Shown here one piece after another: positions 1 through 13,100 of a stretch of DNA of 64,000 bases (position 1 is its first letter; each line of letters starts with the position of its first letter). The stretch is from Cyanophora paradoxa. Taxonomy: Eukaryota; Glaucocystophyceae; Cyanophorales; Cyanophoraceae. The stretch covers positions 62,001-126,000 of the forward strand of contig QPMI01000553.1 of the NCBI GenBank assembly GCA_004431415.1. Reading direction: 5' to 3'. The notes below the pieces were generated by a model. It saw only the letters and a program-made list of their open reading frames with translations, did no database searches and was not told the origin of the DNA. A program made the translations under genes and the position numbers.

Positions 1-3000
1 GCAGCTGCGGGCGCACCGGCCTGGATGGACGAGGCGGCCGCGTGCATCCGGCGGAAGGCCCGCCGCGCGAGCCAGCCGCGGACCATCCGCTGCACCTCCG
101 TCGCCTTGTGCGCCCGCAGCATAACCCCGTACGCCCGCCGCGCCACGCGCCCGCGCAGCGCTGCCGCGCGCTCAGCGGCGGCGCCGGAAGCGAACGGGCC
201 GGCGGGGCGGGGGCACACCGGTCTGGAGGGCGACGCAGGCGGAGCGGAAGCGGCGGAACTTGAGCGCCGCCAGGGCGCCGCGGGCGGCCGCCTGGATCGC
301 GCGCGCCGCCTCCCGGGCGCGGAGGAAGCGGCTTCTCGCGAGGTACATGCGCGCGACGCGCTGGATGACGACGGCCAGCACGGACTGCTTCTCGTTCCTC
401 CTCTGCTCCAGGTGCTCCAGCTGCAAAGCGGTGTGAGGCAGGGCCGAAAGGCGGCGGAACAGGGGCTCGAGCTCCGAGCGCTTACCACGCCCTGGCGGAA
501 GAAGACCTTGCTGAGGCCGATCTGGTAGCGGTCCTTCTCGAGGGCGAGGCGCGACAGAAGCGTCGCACACGCCGCCTTGACCTCGCGTGCCGACTCCTCG
601 TTGTCCAGGCTCGGGTCGTCAAGGTGCCCGTCGCCCATAGCGGCCAGAACGCGGAACCTGCGAGGCGTTCAGGGCCGGCCGGCCGGCAGCAGGATGAAGT
701 GGGCGCGATGAGCGGCGGCACCGGTGGAGGAAGTCGACGTGGGGGAGGCGGTTCGGGAACGCGGCGCGGGAGACGCGGACGGCCTCGAGGACGCCGGAGT
801 ACGCGAGCTGCGAGGCGACGAAGCGCTGCTCGAAGACCTCGGCCGTGTTCACGGTGTTCGGCTTGATGCAGCGGATGTAGTGGAGGGCGGTCGCGCCGAT
901 GCGCTGCATGAGTGAGTTGAGCTGCTCCTTGAACTGCGAGCCGACCGTCATGTACAGGATCGACCGCTTCGTGTTGGCCACGTCCGTCGGGAACTCCGCC
1001 GCCGGGAACAGGCCCGCCACGAACTGCCACTGAAGCTGCTGCATCAGCTTGATCGTGTCCGGGTGCAGCGAGTCCTTGTTCTTCTCCAGGAAGCCCGCCG
1101 TCTCGTAGATCACCTGCCGCCCCGCGTCGGCCCCCGCCCTGGCCCCCCGCCCCCGCCCGCCCCGCGCACGTCGCCGGCGTAGTGCTTGACGGTGAACGCC
1201 GTGCTGCTCATCCGCGGCTTGTCGAAGTACCTGCGGCCGGCGCGTCGGCGTGCGGGCCCGTGCCCTACAGCGCGCGGCGCGCACCGGTTGCCCTGGTGCG
1301 TCTTCTGGACCTTGGCCGCGAAGGTGCGGTCCGACGCCTTCGGGAAGACGCACTCCTCGTCCAGCAGGCAGAAAACGCCCATCGGACGCTGCACGAGCGC
1401 GTCAGAGCGTCGAGGGAGGGCGGGGAAGGCGCCGCCAACCTTCTCGAGCATGTCCAGGCATTCCTGATTGTCCACGAACTCGATGAACTGCGCTCGGTTG
1501 TCAGGAAGAGGCCCACGCGAGATATACTTGGACCCCACGCACCGACCAGTCGATCTTCTCCCGCGTGTACTCCTCCTGCTCCGTCTTGAACACGTGCTGG
1601 TTGAACTGCTGCTGCAGCTTCTCCTGCGCCCCGCCGCCCCCAGGCCGCAGTCAACGGCGCGCCCGACCCCAACCCGCCTCGGGCCCCGGCGCACGTTCGC
1701 GAAGTTGATGCACAGCTGCTCGAAGCTGTTGACCTGTGGGCGAGGTGAGCTCGGCGGAACTCGAGCTCGCGAGGGGGGCGCCGGCGGACCTTGAACGACT
1801 CGAAGCCGAAGATGTCGAGGATGCCGATGAAGGCGACCGTCTTCTCGTCGTTCCGGATGCACTTGTTGATCCGCTGCACGAGCCACTCGAAGAGCCGCCC
1901 GTACAGCGCCTTCGCGAGCGCGTCGCGGGCCTCGACCGCCTGGTCCATCGTGTGCTCGATCGTGTACCACTCGCCGCCGGCGAAGATGCGGCGCGAGCAG
2001 AAGACTGTCGTCAGCTCCTCCTCCGTGCAGCCGAGCAGCTCCGCCACCCGCTTCAGCGCCGCGCCGTCGTCGACCACCACCGCATCCTCCTTCGCCGGGT
2101 CCGGCTTGAAGGTCACCTCGCCGAGGTTCAGCACAGCCGCCACCACCCGCAGCGCCTCCACCTGCTCCTCCTCCGTGATCCCCACCACGCCCATCGCCCG
2201 CTGCGCGAGCCGCGGGTCAGCGGCTGTTCATTCTCCGCCCGACCGGAGCCAGCGCGCACCCTCGTCTTGGCGAACTCGTCCGCTTCCGACAGGCCGAGGA
2301 TGGACACGCAGCCGCTGCCCTTCAGATAGACGAACTCGTCCGGCTTCCGCAAGTGCAGTTTGGCTGCCGCCCCGGCCGCGTCAGGACCACCGGGCGCTCG
2401 GCGCGGTCCGCGCGACGCACCGCGCTCCTCGTCCGATGCGCCGGCGCAAAGCTGGTAGAAGATGTGGTAGTTGCGCTCGCCCTGAGCCTGTGCGATGACC
2501 CGCGACTTCTCCAGCAGGTCTGCGCGGCGGCGGATCACTGGCAAACAAGAGCGAGGCCGGCGGGGCTAGCGCACAGGTCTGGATGCTCGCGCCAGCGACC
2601 TTCCAGTCTTTGTCGAACTGGATCTCGATGAACTTGCCCTGCGGCGCGCGTCAGGGCGCCAGCCGCCCTTCGGCGCGCGAGAAGGGGGCGCACGAAGCGA
2701 GAGGAGTTGTCGTTGCGGAGCGTCTTCGCGTTACCGAAAGCTGCACAGGGCACAACCGCGTCAGCATAGCTAACATAGAGCGCGTCTGCTCCAGCGCGCA
2801 CCTTCCAAAATCGGATTCGACTCCAGCACCTGCTGAGCCACGCGGTTGGGCCCCTTCCCGGAGCCTGAGATAGACGCCAGGTACTGCATGCACAGCTTCG
2901 TCGTCTCTGTCTTTCCGGCACCCGACTCGCCGCTGCGCGCCGCGCTCAGCAGCCGCCCGCACAAGAACACGGCCGCGGCGCCGCGCACCTGACGAGAATC

Positions 3001-3683
3001 GACTGGCTCTTGCGGTCTGCGGCGCATCGAGGAGGGGGCGGCGCACAAGCGTTAGCTAAGAGCGGCGGTGCGCAGGTCGCGGCAGCGGGCCGGGCCGCAC
3101 CTTTGGTCATCTGGCGGAAGGCCAGGTCCGTGTTCGCGAAGACGTGCGGCTTGCAGTCCCCGAGCTCGCGGCCGCGGTAAAGCTCGACCATGTCGTTGCC
3201 GTACAGGGGAAGCCATTTGAAGGGGTTCACGGCGATGAGGATCCGCCCAGTGAGAGTCTGCGCGAGACGTCAGACTTCTCGCTTTCGCGACGCGCGCGGC
3301 GGCGTAGGAGCGCACATAGACTTCGTTCTTCTGGAAGCGCATCTGCACGTTGTGCAGGATAGCGGGCGCGTGCAGGTAGTTGAGCGTGCACATGTCGTCC
3401 ACATCCGGCCCCTCGTTCTGTAGCGGCAGGTCCGCGGTGACCGCCGTGCGCTCCTGCCGGCGGCCCGAGCGGCGGCCGAGTGAGAAGAAAGAACCAGCGA
3501 CCGCACGACAGCGTGCGGCGCGGCACGGACCTCGCCGTTGTCGAGCTTCACCTTGCACTTGCCGCCCGCCATCACCTCGGTGATCTCCGCGACGACCCAT
3601 GCCACTTTCTCGTCCTCCACCTTCACCCAGACCTTCGTGCCGCTCTCCCTAGCGCCCTCTGACGCGCCGCTGAGCGCCGGCAT
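1..3683 (-). CDS. Myosin A: unconventional myosin heavy chain, 5' part (3' end outside the window)
   Basis: An actin-based ATPase motor. It begins at an ATG (complement of 3681-3683) and opens with an SH3-like N-terminal subdomain containing [15 protein letters not shown]. In order come: a [15 protein letters not shown] segment; the P-loop [12 protein letters not shown] (about 2900-2945); switch 1 NDNSSRF (about 2700); switch 2 DIFGFESF (about 1795-1825); the HYIRCIKPN region (about 860-890); and a converter ending [11 protein letters not shown] (about 490-520). Several IQ motifs follow (about 430 down to 30), including [18 protein letters not shown] and [16 protein letters not shown]. The coding sequence is interrupted by many short introns with gtgcg/gtccg donors and CAG acceptors. 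The tail lies beyond position 1. It is a close paralogue of the myosins at 45753-51568 and 54931-60393, nearly identical in several introns. The myosin class is not determined. It is head-to-head with the BEACH gene. Confidence 0.9.
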
Positions 3684-4123
3684 CGCGGCTCCGAGCTACG
3701 CGACGCCCCGCAATCGGAGAGCTTCAAGAAGCGGCCGGAGAACTCGGATGCTCCGATGGCGGCCGCGGAACGGACGCGGGGCGCCGGTTACGTCGACAGT
3801 TCGAACCGAAGAAAAAGCCCCGGCTCGAATCCGTGGAGTCCACCATTTGCGGCTCAGGCAGCCCGCGGCAGCCCAGCGCGCCGGCCACCGGGGAGATCGG
3901 CATCGGTCGAACCGGAAGATGGGTGTCGATTTGAATCAGCGTGTGGCGTGAGGGCGCTGTTCATAGGCGCTTCGTGTGGCGCCGATGGCCGCGACGCACG
4001 GCTTCGTCGTCGAGAGCGCCGAGTCGTGGAAGTGAGTTTGAAGCGTCTCGCCTCGCTTGGCGCGGTCGGCGCTGAGTGGGGGCGGTCGTCCTTACGTTCG
4101 CAGGGACCTCGGTGCGGTCATCC
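3684..4123. promoter_or_regulatory. Divergent intergenic region between myosin A and the BEACH/FYVE gene
   Basis: About 440 bp between the myosin A ATG and the first credible reading frame of the rightward gene. No convincing exon is seen. The exact 5' end of the rightward gene is unresolved, so part of this stretch may be its 5' UTR or first exon. A shared bidirectional promoter is inferred only from the head-to-head arrangement. Confidence 0.4.
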
Positions 4124-7100
4124 TTACGAAGAAGCTGTGGCATGAGGTGCTGCAGGACAGGTCGGAGAAGGTGCTTGCGGCCCGCTCGCGCAACCCGGCC
4201 GCCTTTCCCATGCCGGCCCGCAGGAGCGCACCGCCCACCTCAACGAGATTCTGCCGCTGTTCGAGCTCCTCATCGAGGCCCATGAACCAAGCGCTCGTCC
4301 CACGCAAGCGCTCAAGTGCGGGCCGAATCGCCGCCGCCCCCCGCCCGGCCTGACCCGCCCCTCAGGCTCGTCGACGGGCGCGTGTTCGGGAACCACGCCT
4401 CGCGGCAGCTCTCCGCGGCGCTCTCGCGCGCCGTCGGCAAGGAAGCGAACCGCAGCGTGTCGAGCGTGACCGTGCTGGGCGTGCTGGTCGTCCGCGGCGG
4501 GAAGGAGTACGGCGCCGAGAGCTTCTTCGCCGTCGATGTGCTCTCCGCTCTGGTGCGCCAGCACGCGCACGAGCGCTCGGCCGCGGCCCGCGCCGACGAG
4601 GCTCGGGCGGCGGCTCGCAGCCGCAGGCGGTGGTGGGGCTCGTGGAGGGCGGCCTGCCGACGACCCTCGCAAACGTCCTCTTCGTCCTCGCGGACCTCCC
4701 CGCCGAGGCGCGCGCGCCGCCCCGCGAGGCGGCCGGCGAGGCCGAGCGGCCCGAGGAGTGGATCTCGCGCGCCGCCGGCGTCCTCTGCCGCGTCGTCCGC
4801 GAGGGGCACGGCGCGCTGGAGGGGATGGTCAAGAGCGACGCACTCGGCGCGCTCCTCAAGGGCGCCCTCTCCAGCTCCCCCGCCGCCAACCCCGCCGCCC
4901 GCTATGCGTGCGCCCCGCCGCCCGCCGCCCGCCGCCCGCCGCCCGCCGGCGCCTCACGCCGCCGCGCCGCGCCGCGCCCCGTCCCGCCCGCAGATCGCTT
5001 CGCGTGCTGGAGGCCGTCGGGGCGGCCGGCGGGGCGGACGGGCGGGCGGCGGCGCAGTACATGCACCGGCGGGGCGCGCTGGGGTCCCTCCTGAAGCGCC
5101 TGAAGGAGTGCGGGCCGGCGGGGGGCCCCGCCGGCCTCCTCCTCGCGCCCCGCCTCGTGGCGGCGGTGGCGGCGCTGCTGCGGGGCGCCTGCGCGGCGGG
5201 CCTCGGGGCGGAGGCGGCCGGGGAGCTGCGGGCGGCGGAGGCGTACAAGGCGCTGGGCGAGCTGGTGGCGGGGGCTGCGGGGGCCGAGGGCGGGCGTGCC
5301 GTGGCCGAGGAGCTGGTGGAGGGCGTCGCCGACCTCGTCTTCGCGGGACCCGACCCGCCCCCGCCCCGGGCGCCCCGCCCCCTCCCCGCGCCGCCTCCGC
5401 AACCCCGCCGCCTTCCAGGTCCCCCGGCCGGCCCCGCGCCTCCGCCCCGCCCCGGCCGACGCGGGGCGCGCAGCTCCTGCAGGACATCTTCATGGGGAGC
5501 TCCCACCAGTGGCTCTGCCGCAAGGCCCGCCCCGCCCCGCCCCGCCCGCCGCTCGCCGCCCCGCAGCCTCCGATGCCCGCGCAGGTGCTGGAGGCGGTCT
5601 TCTCGGTGCTCTCGGGGGAGATCGGCAACTTCGCGGCCGTGCGGGAGCTCCACACCCTCGCCCACTTCCTCGAGCGCCTCGACTCGCTCGACGCCCCCCT
5701 CCAGGCCCGCCCTCCGTACCCCTCCGCGCCCCGCGCCACGCGCCCCGCCGGCCTCACGCCTCACGCCGGCGCAGGAGTCGCTGCTGAAGCTGATGGAGTA
5801 CGTGGTGATGGTGGCGGGCCACGTCCCCTTTAACGAGCTCTGCTTCCTCTCCCGCGTCCTCGACCGTGCGCCCGCCCCCGCCCCCGCCTCCCGCGGCCTT
5901 CCCGTCGATCCCGAAGCTCTGACCCGCGCCGCTGCTCCGCAGAGGGCGTGGCGCCGGGGACGGCGGAGGCGGTGCTGCGCGGGGCGGTCAAGCTGACCTC
6001 GTTCGACGGCAAGTTCCGGGACGTCCTGCGCGACGCCGGCCTGGTCGACGTGCTGGCCCACGCGACGGCCGCCCTCGCGCGCCCCGGCGCCGGCGCCCCG
6101 CCGAGCGGCGCGCCTGGGCGCTCGCCGCGCCCGCCAGCGCCCTGCGCGCCCTCTTCGAGTGCCTCGCGGAGCTCCTGCACGGCTCCCCGCAGAACGTCGC
6201 CATCTTCCGCGCCGCGTCCGCCCCCCGCTCCGGCGTCTTCGCTGTCGGCTTCTGACGCCGGCGCAGGGGCGGCCCCGGCATGCTGCTCGCGCTGCTGGCG
6301 GCCTCGGCGACGGGGCGGGGCCGGCGGGGCGGGCGAGGAGCCCGAGGCGGCGCGGGAGCGGCGGGCGGCGCTGCGGGCCGGCTCGCTGCAGGCGCTGCAC
6401 GAGGTGGTGGCGGCGGGGCCGGCCCCGGGCGGGCCCGGGCCAGGGGAGGGCGACCTGGCTGGGCTGCTGGACGTGCTCCAGACGGCGGGGGGGCGGGACC
6501 TGGGCCTCCTGCGGGACGCCCTGCACGCCCTCCGCCGCTTCTTCGGCGCCTGCCCCTCCACCCGCGACCGCTTCCGCGAGGCAGGCGGCTTCCTCTGCTT
6601 CGTCCAGCTCCTCGCCGCCCTCCAGCCCGCCCCGGAGGCCCCCGCCCCCGCCCCGGCGCGGCCCGGCGAGGCCGGCCCCGAGGACGGCGAGCGCCTCGCC
6701 GTCGCCGACGCGCTCTTCCGGGCGCTGACGGCGGCGCTGGCGGGGAGCGCCGCCAACCGGCGGGCCTTCGCGGAGCAGGTCGGCTGGCGCCGCCTCGGCG
6801 AGCTCCTGAGGCTCGCCGGCCTCGACGCGGCGACCGTGGGCGGCGAGCCGCCCTCCGCGACTGGCTCCTGAACCTCGCGCTCGAGCGCGCCCCGGCCCGC
6901 CCCTCGACCTTGCCCTGCTCGCCCCGACGGGGCGCGCCCGCCGAGCCCGCCGCCCTCGCCTCGGCGCCCTCCTCGGAGTTCCGGCTCCCCGCGCTGGCGC
7001 CGGCGCCATCGCGGCGGCCCTCGGGCGCCGAGGCCGGCGACGGGCGGAGGACGGGGAGCGCTCCTCGGCGTGGGGCGAGGCCGGGGAGGCCGAGGAGGCG

Positions 7101-10100
7101 GGCCCCGGCCTCGTGCGCAACCCGGAGGCCCTCTCGACGCTGCTGGAGGTGCTGGCGCCCGTGGCGGCCCCGGGGCGCTGCGGGAGACGCTGGAGCGGCT
7201 GCTGGCGCTCGCGCGGGCCTCCCCTGGAACCGGGAGGCCCTCGCCTCGGCCGGCGTGGCGGGGCTGCTGCTGGACGGCCTCGCGCGGCGCTCGGGCGAGC
7301 TCGAGCCGGCGCTGCGCGAGGCTCTCGTCGAGCTCGTCGCCGCCGTCGCCGCCCACCGCCTCGCCCGCCTCGAGACCCGCTCCGCCCTCCGCCTCCTCCG
7401 CCCGGGGCGCGCCCCGCCGGGCCCCCCCGAGCTCCCGCGGGCCCTCCTCGGGGCGGCCCTGGCCGGGCGAACGGTCGCCTGCCTCCACTTCACCTCGGCC
7501 GGCGCGGGGTACGCCGCCGTCCGCGTCCCGGGCCTCGGGGACCGCTCGTGGCCGCCCGCCAACGGCTTCACGTTTGCCGCGTGGGTCCGCATCGACCGGT
7601 ACCCCTCCCGCGCGTCGGCCCCCGTGCACCTCTTCGGGGTCGCCTCGTCGGACGGGCGCTCGGTGCTGCGCTGCCTGATCCGCGAGGGCGCGGTGCACGT
7701 GGTGACGGGCGCGCGGGCGGCGGCGCGCTTCGAGGCGGCGCTGGTGCCGGGGCGCTGGCACCACGTCGCCGTCTCCCACGCCCGCCACCGCATCGCCGCC
7801 TCCCTCGCCTCCCTCTACCTCGACGGCCTCCCCGTCGACGCCGCCAAGCTCCCGTACCCCTCCTCCGCCCCGGGCGCCGCCGTCGCCGCGTACCTCGGGC
7901 AGCCGCGCGAGCTCCGGCGGGTCTCGGACGCTGCCTGGTCCATGGGCCCCGCCTACGCCCTCGAGGAGGCGGCCGCCCCCGCCGCCCTCTTCGCCCTCTA
8001 CGCCCTCGGCCCCTCCTTCGCCGGCCTCTTCCCCGCCCCCGGCGGCCCCGGCGCCGATACGGCCCAGTTCCTCTCCCTCGAGCCGGCCCTGCTATACCGC
8101 GGCGCCCTCGCCGAGTCGCCCCCCGTCCTCTCCTTCCTGGAGGCCGGCGGCTCGCCGGGCCCGGGCGGGGGCGCCGGCCCCGCCCCCGAGCTGGACCTGC
8201 CGCCCCTCGCTCTCCACCCGCTGCCCCACGAGCGCCTTCTCTTCGCGTACTGGGCCGGCCGCCTCGACGGCGCCCGCCCCGCCCCGCGCCTCCCCAACCT
8301 GGCCTCCCTCGCCGACCCAGCGACGGGCGCGGCGCCCGAGGGGGCCGGGGCGCCGCTGGGCGAGCTGGAGGGCGAGGCGGCGGTGCTGGAGCAGCAAGCG
8401 CTGCCGGACGCGCTGCGGGCCGTCGGCGGCGTCGTCGTGCCGCTCGCGCTCGTGGCGGCGGCGCGGGCCCCCGAGGAGCTGGCGCAGGCGCTCGCGCTGC
8501 TGCGGGCGTGCCTGCGGGGCAACCCCAAGAACCAGGACGACTTCGCGCGGGGCCACGGCGTCGACGTCCTCGCCCGGCTCCTCGCGGAGCGCGCGGGCCT
8601 GCTCTCCCACGCCGCCCTCCTCGAGCTCCTTCGCCTCGTTGGGCTCCTCCCGACCGCGCTGGGGCCGGCCGGCGAGCCCGTCCCGGGCGCCGTGCTCGAC
8701 CACGTGGCCTGCCGGCGGCTCCTGCTCGAGTACGACCTCTGGCGGGCCGCCCCGCTGCCCCTTCAGCACGCCCTCTGGCGCCCCCTCCTCGCCGCCATCG
8801 CCCCCGAGGTCCCCGCGCTCCCGCTGCCCCCGGCCGAGGGCCCCGCCCGCCCGCCCGCCCGAGGGCGCGGCCGCGGCCGACGGCGTCGGCGCGGCGTGGG
8901 CGGCCGTGCGCCGCTTCAACGTGCGGCGGCTGCGGCGCTCGGCGGCGTGCGGCACCTGCTGGACGTTGTGCGGGACGAGGGCACCCCCCGGAGGTCGCCC
9001 CGCCGCCGCCGCCGCCCTCGCCGCGCTCCTGCCGGAGCCGCTTTCGCTTCCCGACCTGCGCGAGCTCGCCGACGCGATCACGGCCGCCCTCGCCCGGAGC
9101 CCGAGGCCGGGCCGCCGTCCCGCCGGCCCCTCCGCCGCCGCCTGCCCCGCTCCCACCGCCGCCGCCGCCCGGCCCGGAGGCCGCCGCTCCTGCGCAGGCG
9201 TCCGGCACCCGCTCCCGCTCGGCCCGCCGGCCGCGCCCGCCGCCTCGGCGGCGGCGACAGCGACGGCGCCGGCGCCGGCGCCGGCGCACGCGGCGCGGGT
9301 GCGGGAGGGCCTCCTCGACGTCGTCCTCACGCTCCTCTTCCGCTGCGTGGCCGCCGGCGACCGCGACGCGCTCCACTCCTTCCACCGCGCCTTCCCCTTC
9401 CCCTGGCTCCTCCAGCTCGTCTCCCCCGCCCAGGGCCCCGCCACCGCCGCCCTCGCCCTCCGCCTCCTAGGAGCCTACCTCCTGGGCCGCCCCGCCTACG
9501 GCGCCAAGTTCCGAGAGGCCGGCGGCTTCGCCCACCTGGAGGCGGTCCTCCCGTCCGCCTTCGCTGCGCGGGCCGACCTTGCGTACCTCCTCCTCTGCTC
9601 GGCCCTGGGGCGCGCCCCGGCCTCCGGGCCCGTCCGCCTCCGGCACCTCTCCGAGCTCTCCCCGGGCGCCGGGCCCGACGCCAGGGTGCGTACCCCCGCT
9701 CCTCCTCCTCCCCTCCCCTTCCCTGCGCTGACGCCCTTCTCAGGTACCCTTCCCCGAGTTCCTCCCCGTCGTCCTTCGCATGCTGCGCGCCCTGGCGCGG
9801 GGGCGCCCCTCCTCCGATCCACTGGAGGAGGGGGAGGGGGAGGGGGCCGGCCTGGAGGAAGGGCAGCGCCTCGCCGAGTCGCTGCGCCCTGCGGAGGCCG
9901 AGGTCGCCGTGCTCCGCATGCTGGCGCGGCTCGTGCGGGCGGCGCCGGCCCTGCAGGAGGCGCTCCGGGCCCGCGCCGACACGCTCCCTCTCCTCGTGGA
10001 CGCGCTCTTCGTCGCCCCGGCCCCGCCGCCCCCGCTGGAGGCCCCGGGCCCCTCCGCCGCCCCCGCGCTCGTCGTGTCGCCCAGCACGCCGGCCAAGCCC

Positions 10101-13100
10101 CCGCCCCCGCCCCGCTCGCCGCCGCCGCCACCGCCGCCGCCGCCCCCGCCGCCGCGGGACCGTTCTCGCCCGGGTACGCCGACGCCGGGCCTGGGGCTGG
10201 ACCTGGAGCCCTCCTTTGCCGTCCGCTCCCCGAGCCTGGAGACGCTGTCGCTTGCGCTGGCCTCTGGGGCGCCCTCCGCACCGGCCGTGAGCCCGCGGGG
10301 CAAGCCGGCGTCGCCCACGCCCTCGGCAGGCGGGAGCTCCCTGGGGCGCGCCATCGGGGGCCGCCTCCTCGCCGCCCTCGGCCTCCGCTCCCGCCCGCAG
10401 GACGCGGCCCGCGTGGCTGCCGCCGCCGCGGCGCCGGATGAGGATGGCGGGGCCGACGAGGACCCGGCGGCGCCGGCCTGGTCCTGGGCGCCCGGCGGGC
10501 CGGGCCCGGGCTCGGCCTCGGGCTCCGGCTCCGGCTCGGGTTCCGCCCCGGGCGGCGGCGCGGCGGCGGCAGCGCTGGTGTACGATCTGATACACGCGGC
10601 GTTCGCGCCGGCGTTTGTGTCGGGCAACCGCGCCGCGGGGGCCCTCGAGGCGGCGCTGGAGGCGACGCCCCTCTGGGCCCCCTCGCACCAGCTCCGCGCC
10701 TTCTGCTGGCGCCTCGTCGCGCCCCTCTGCGCCTTCCTCGCGGGCGCGCCGGCGGCCGAGGGGAAGGAGGCGGCGCCCGGTGCGGCGACGCGGGAGGCGC
10801 TGGAGGGGAACGTTCGCCTCGCGACGAACGTGGAGCGCTTCTGCGGCCTCCTCTCCGAGTGGTCCTACGCCGGCCTGCTCCCGCGCCCCGCCGCGCGGGG
10901 CCTGCTCTCCTTCCTCGCCGCACTCCTCCGCCGCCTCGGCACGCCCGCCGCCCCCGCCGCCGGCCGCCTCGCCCAGCTCTCGGCCGCCCTCCACCGCGCC
11001 ATGAACGCCCTCCTCCTCTTCCTCTTCTGGGAGGCGGGCGGCGTCGCGGCGCTCGCGGCGCCCAGCTTCAAGGGCGCATCCTCCTCCAAGCTGGAGGCCG
11101 CGCTGGAGGACCTCGTCGAGCACAGCGGGGTGCGGGGCGCCTCGCTTTGCTCGCTTCCTCCGCGCGCTCTAGAAAGGAAGAAGCAAGGGAAGAAGCTCCA
11201 AGCCCGCTTCCTCCGCGCGCTCTAGAAAGGAAGAAGCAAGGGAAGAAGCTCCAAGCCCGCTTCCTCCGCGCGCTAGAAAGAAGAAGCTTCGATTCGCTCC
11301 ATTCCTAAGAGCTCTGCTTCCCTTCCTAGCTTCCCCAACGCCCCTCTTCCCCGCAGGTGATCTTCGGGGCGAGCAACGAGGACGCGGAGTTCTTCGGGCG
11401 GCTCCTCTTCCACCTCTACGCCATCCTCGTCGCCAGCCCCGACCGCGCCCTCCAGGTGCCCCGTCCCGCCCAAGATTGGGGCTGGCGAGACGAAAGATAA
11501 GATGGGTTGTAGGAACCCTAGCTCTAGCTTGAGCTAAAGATTGGGGCTGGCGAGACGATAAGGCGATAGGATGATAGGATGATAGGATGAGGGGGTGGCG
11601 GGCTTCGCTTAGCTCCTGCTTGAGCTAAAGCCTAAGCCCCGACCGCCCCCTCCAGGCCCCTGCCCCGCTTCCCCCCGCCCCAAACGAACGAACGAACCCT
11701 AGAGCTTGCTAGGCCGAGGATAGGGTGAAAATTGGCTGAGAACTGGCTCGCCGAGACTCGAGACTCGCTCGAGACCCTCCGCCCCGCCCCGCTCGGCGCC
11801 GCTGACGGCTGACGGCACAGGAGCTGGCGTCGCTGCTGGTGAAGATGATGCTGGTGGAGAAGCCGGCGACGGCCGCCGAGCTCCTCGCGCCCCCGCGGGG
11901 GGGCCCCTCGGGGGCCCGTGGGGAGCCCTCCGACCTGCTCCACGGCGGTTCGCGGCCTTTCTCCCAGAAAGAAAGAGAGAAAGAGGAGGGAGATCAAGCT
12001 TAAGTTCCGTCCCCTGGCCTTGCTCCTCTGAGAAGGGTTCCCCGCAGGATTCGACCTGCTCGTCGAGTCGGACATCGACCGCTTCGCCGCGGTCCGCCCC
12101 CCGCCGCTCATGTGAGCTCAGCTCCGCTCCGCCTCACGTGAGGGCAGTGGGTGGAGAGCAACGAGGAGCGGGTGAACCGGGTCGTGGGCGAGGTCCTCGC
12201 CAAGTCCTGGGAGGGCCTTGAGCGCTCCGCCGCCGCCGGCCGCCGCGACGCCCTCGACCGCCTCTCCGCCCGCCGCCAGGCCCGCCTCGCCAAGCGCGAC
12301 AAGGCCGCCGCCGAGGAGCAGCGCGCCCACGCCGCCCGTCTCGCTGACCTCCGCGCCCGCGCCGAGGCGACGCTCCGCGCCGAGCGGGAGGCCTACCGCA
12401 AGCGGCGGCAGGCCCGCGCCGACCGCTCCGAGTTCGCGGCGCGCACGTGGCGCCGCTGGGTGCGCGTGCTCTACCGAGAGAGGGCCCTCTGGGGGCCCTC
12501 CGGCCCCGCCCTCTCCTTCTTCGACCCCCAGGAGGCCTGGGTCGCCGCCCCGGTCCGCCTACGCCCACGCCTCTTCTTCCTCCTTGAAGCTTGCTCACCT
12601 GCTTTTTCGGCGCAGCCGGAGGAGGGCTGGGAGCGGGAGGACGGGGAAGGGTGGCAGCTGGACCCCACGGAGGGGCCCCTCCGCATGCGCCGAAAGCTCA
12701 TGCGCGCCCGAGCCCGCCGGCGGCCCCCCGCCTCGCCGGCCGGGCCCGGCCCGGGCGAGCCAAAGGCCGCCGCGGACTCGCGGAGCGCCGCCAGCGGCGG
12801 CTTCGTCCTGCGCGACGCGCTCGTGTCCCCACGCGGGCCGCCCGCCCGCCCGCCCCGCCGCCTCCGGCCCCGCCGCCCCGCCGCGGCCGGCGAGCCCCGA
12901 GGCGGACCCCGGCGCGCAGCGCACGCCCCGGGCCGAGCCGGCGGGCGCCCCCGAGGAGGAGGGGGCCGGCACGCCAGCGCAGAGCCCGGAGCAGCCTCCT
13001 TCGCCGCCGGCGGCGGCGGCGGCCGATGAGGCGCCTCAACCTGCGGCGAACGCAGGCGAGGAGGAGGAGACGATGACGGAGGGCGCGCAGGCGTCTGTTC

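Noticed and set aside
3815-3850. GGCTCGAATCC as a tRNA B box
   Set aside because: No T-arm complement, A box or acceptor stem is found around it. A similar GGGTTCAAATCC at 52563 lies in an intron of the 198-aa gene. No tRNA is supported anywhere in the window.
4856-7120. Very long minus-strand open frame (over 700 codons), with others at 5830-7793 and 7568-9444
   Set aside because: They lie antisense to the BEACH gene, whose sense frame has recognisable domains. At this GC content stop codons are rare, and the antisense translations are Arg/Ala/Gly-rich low complexity.
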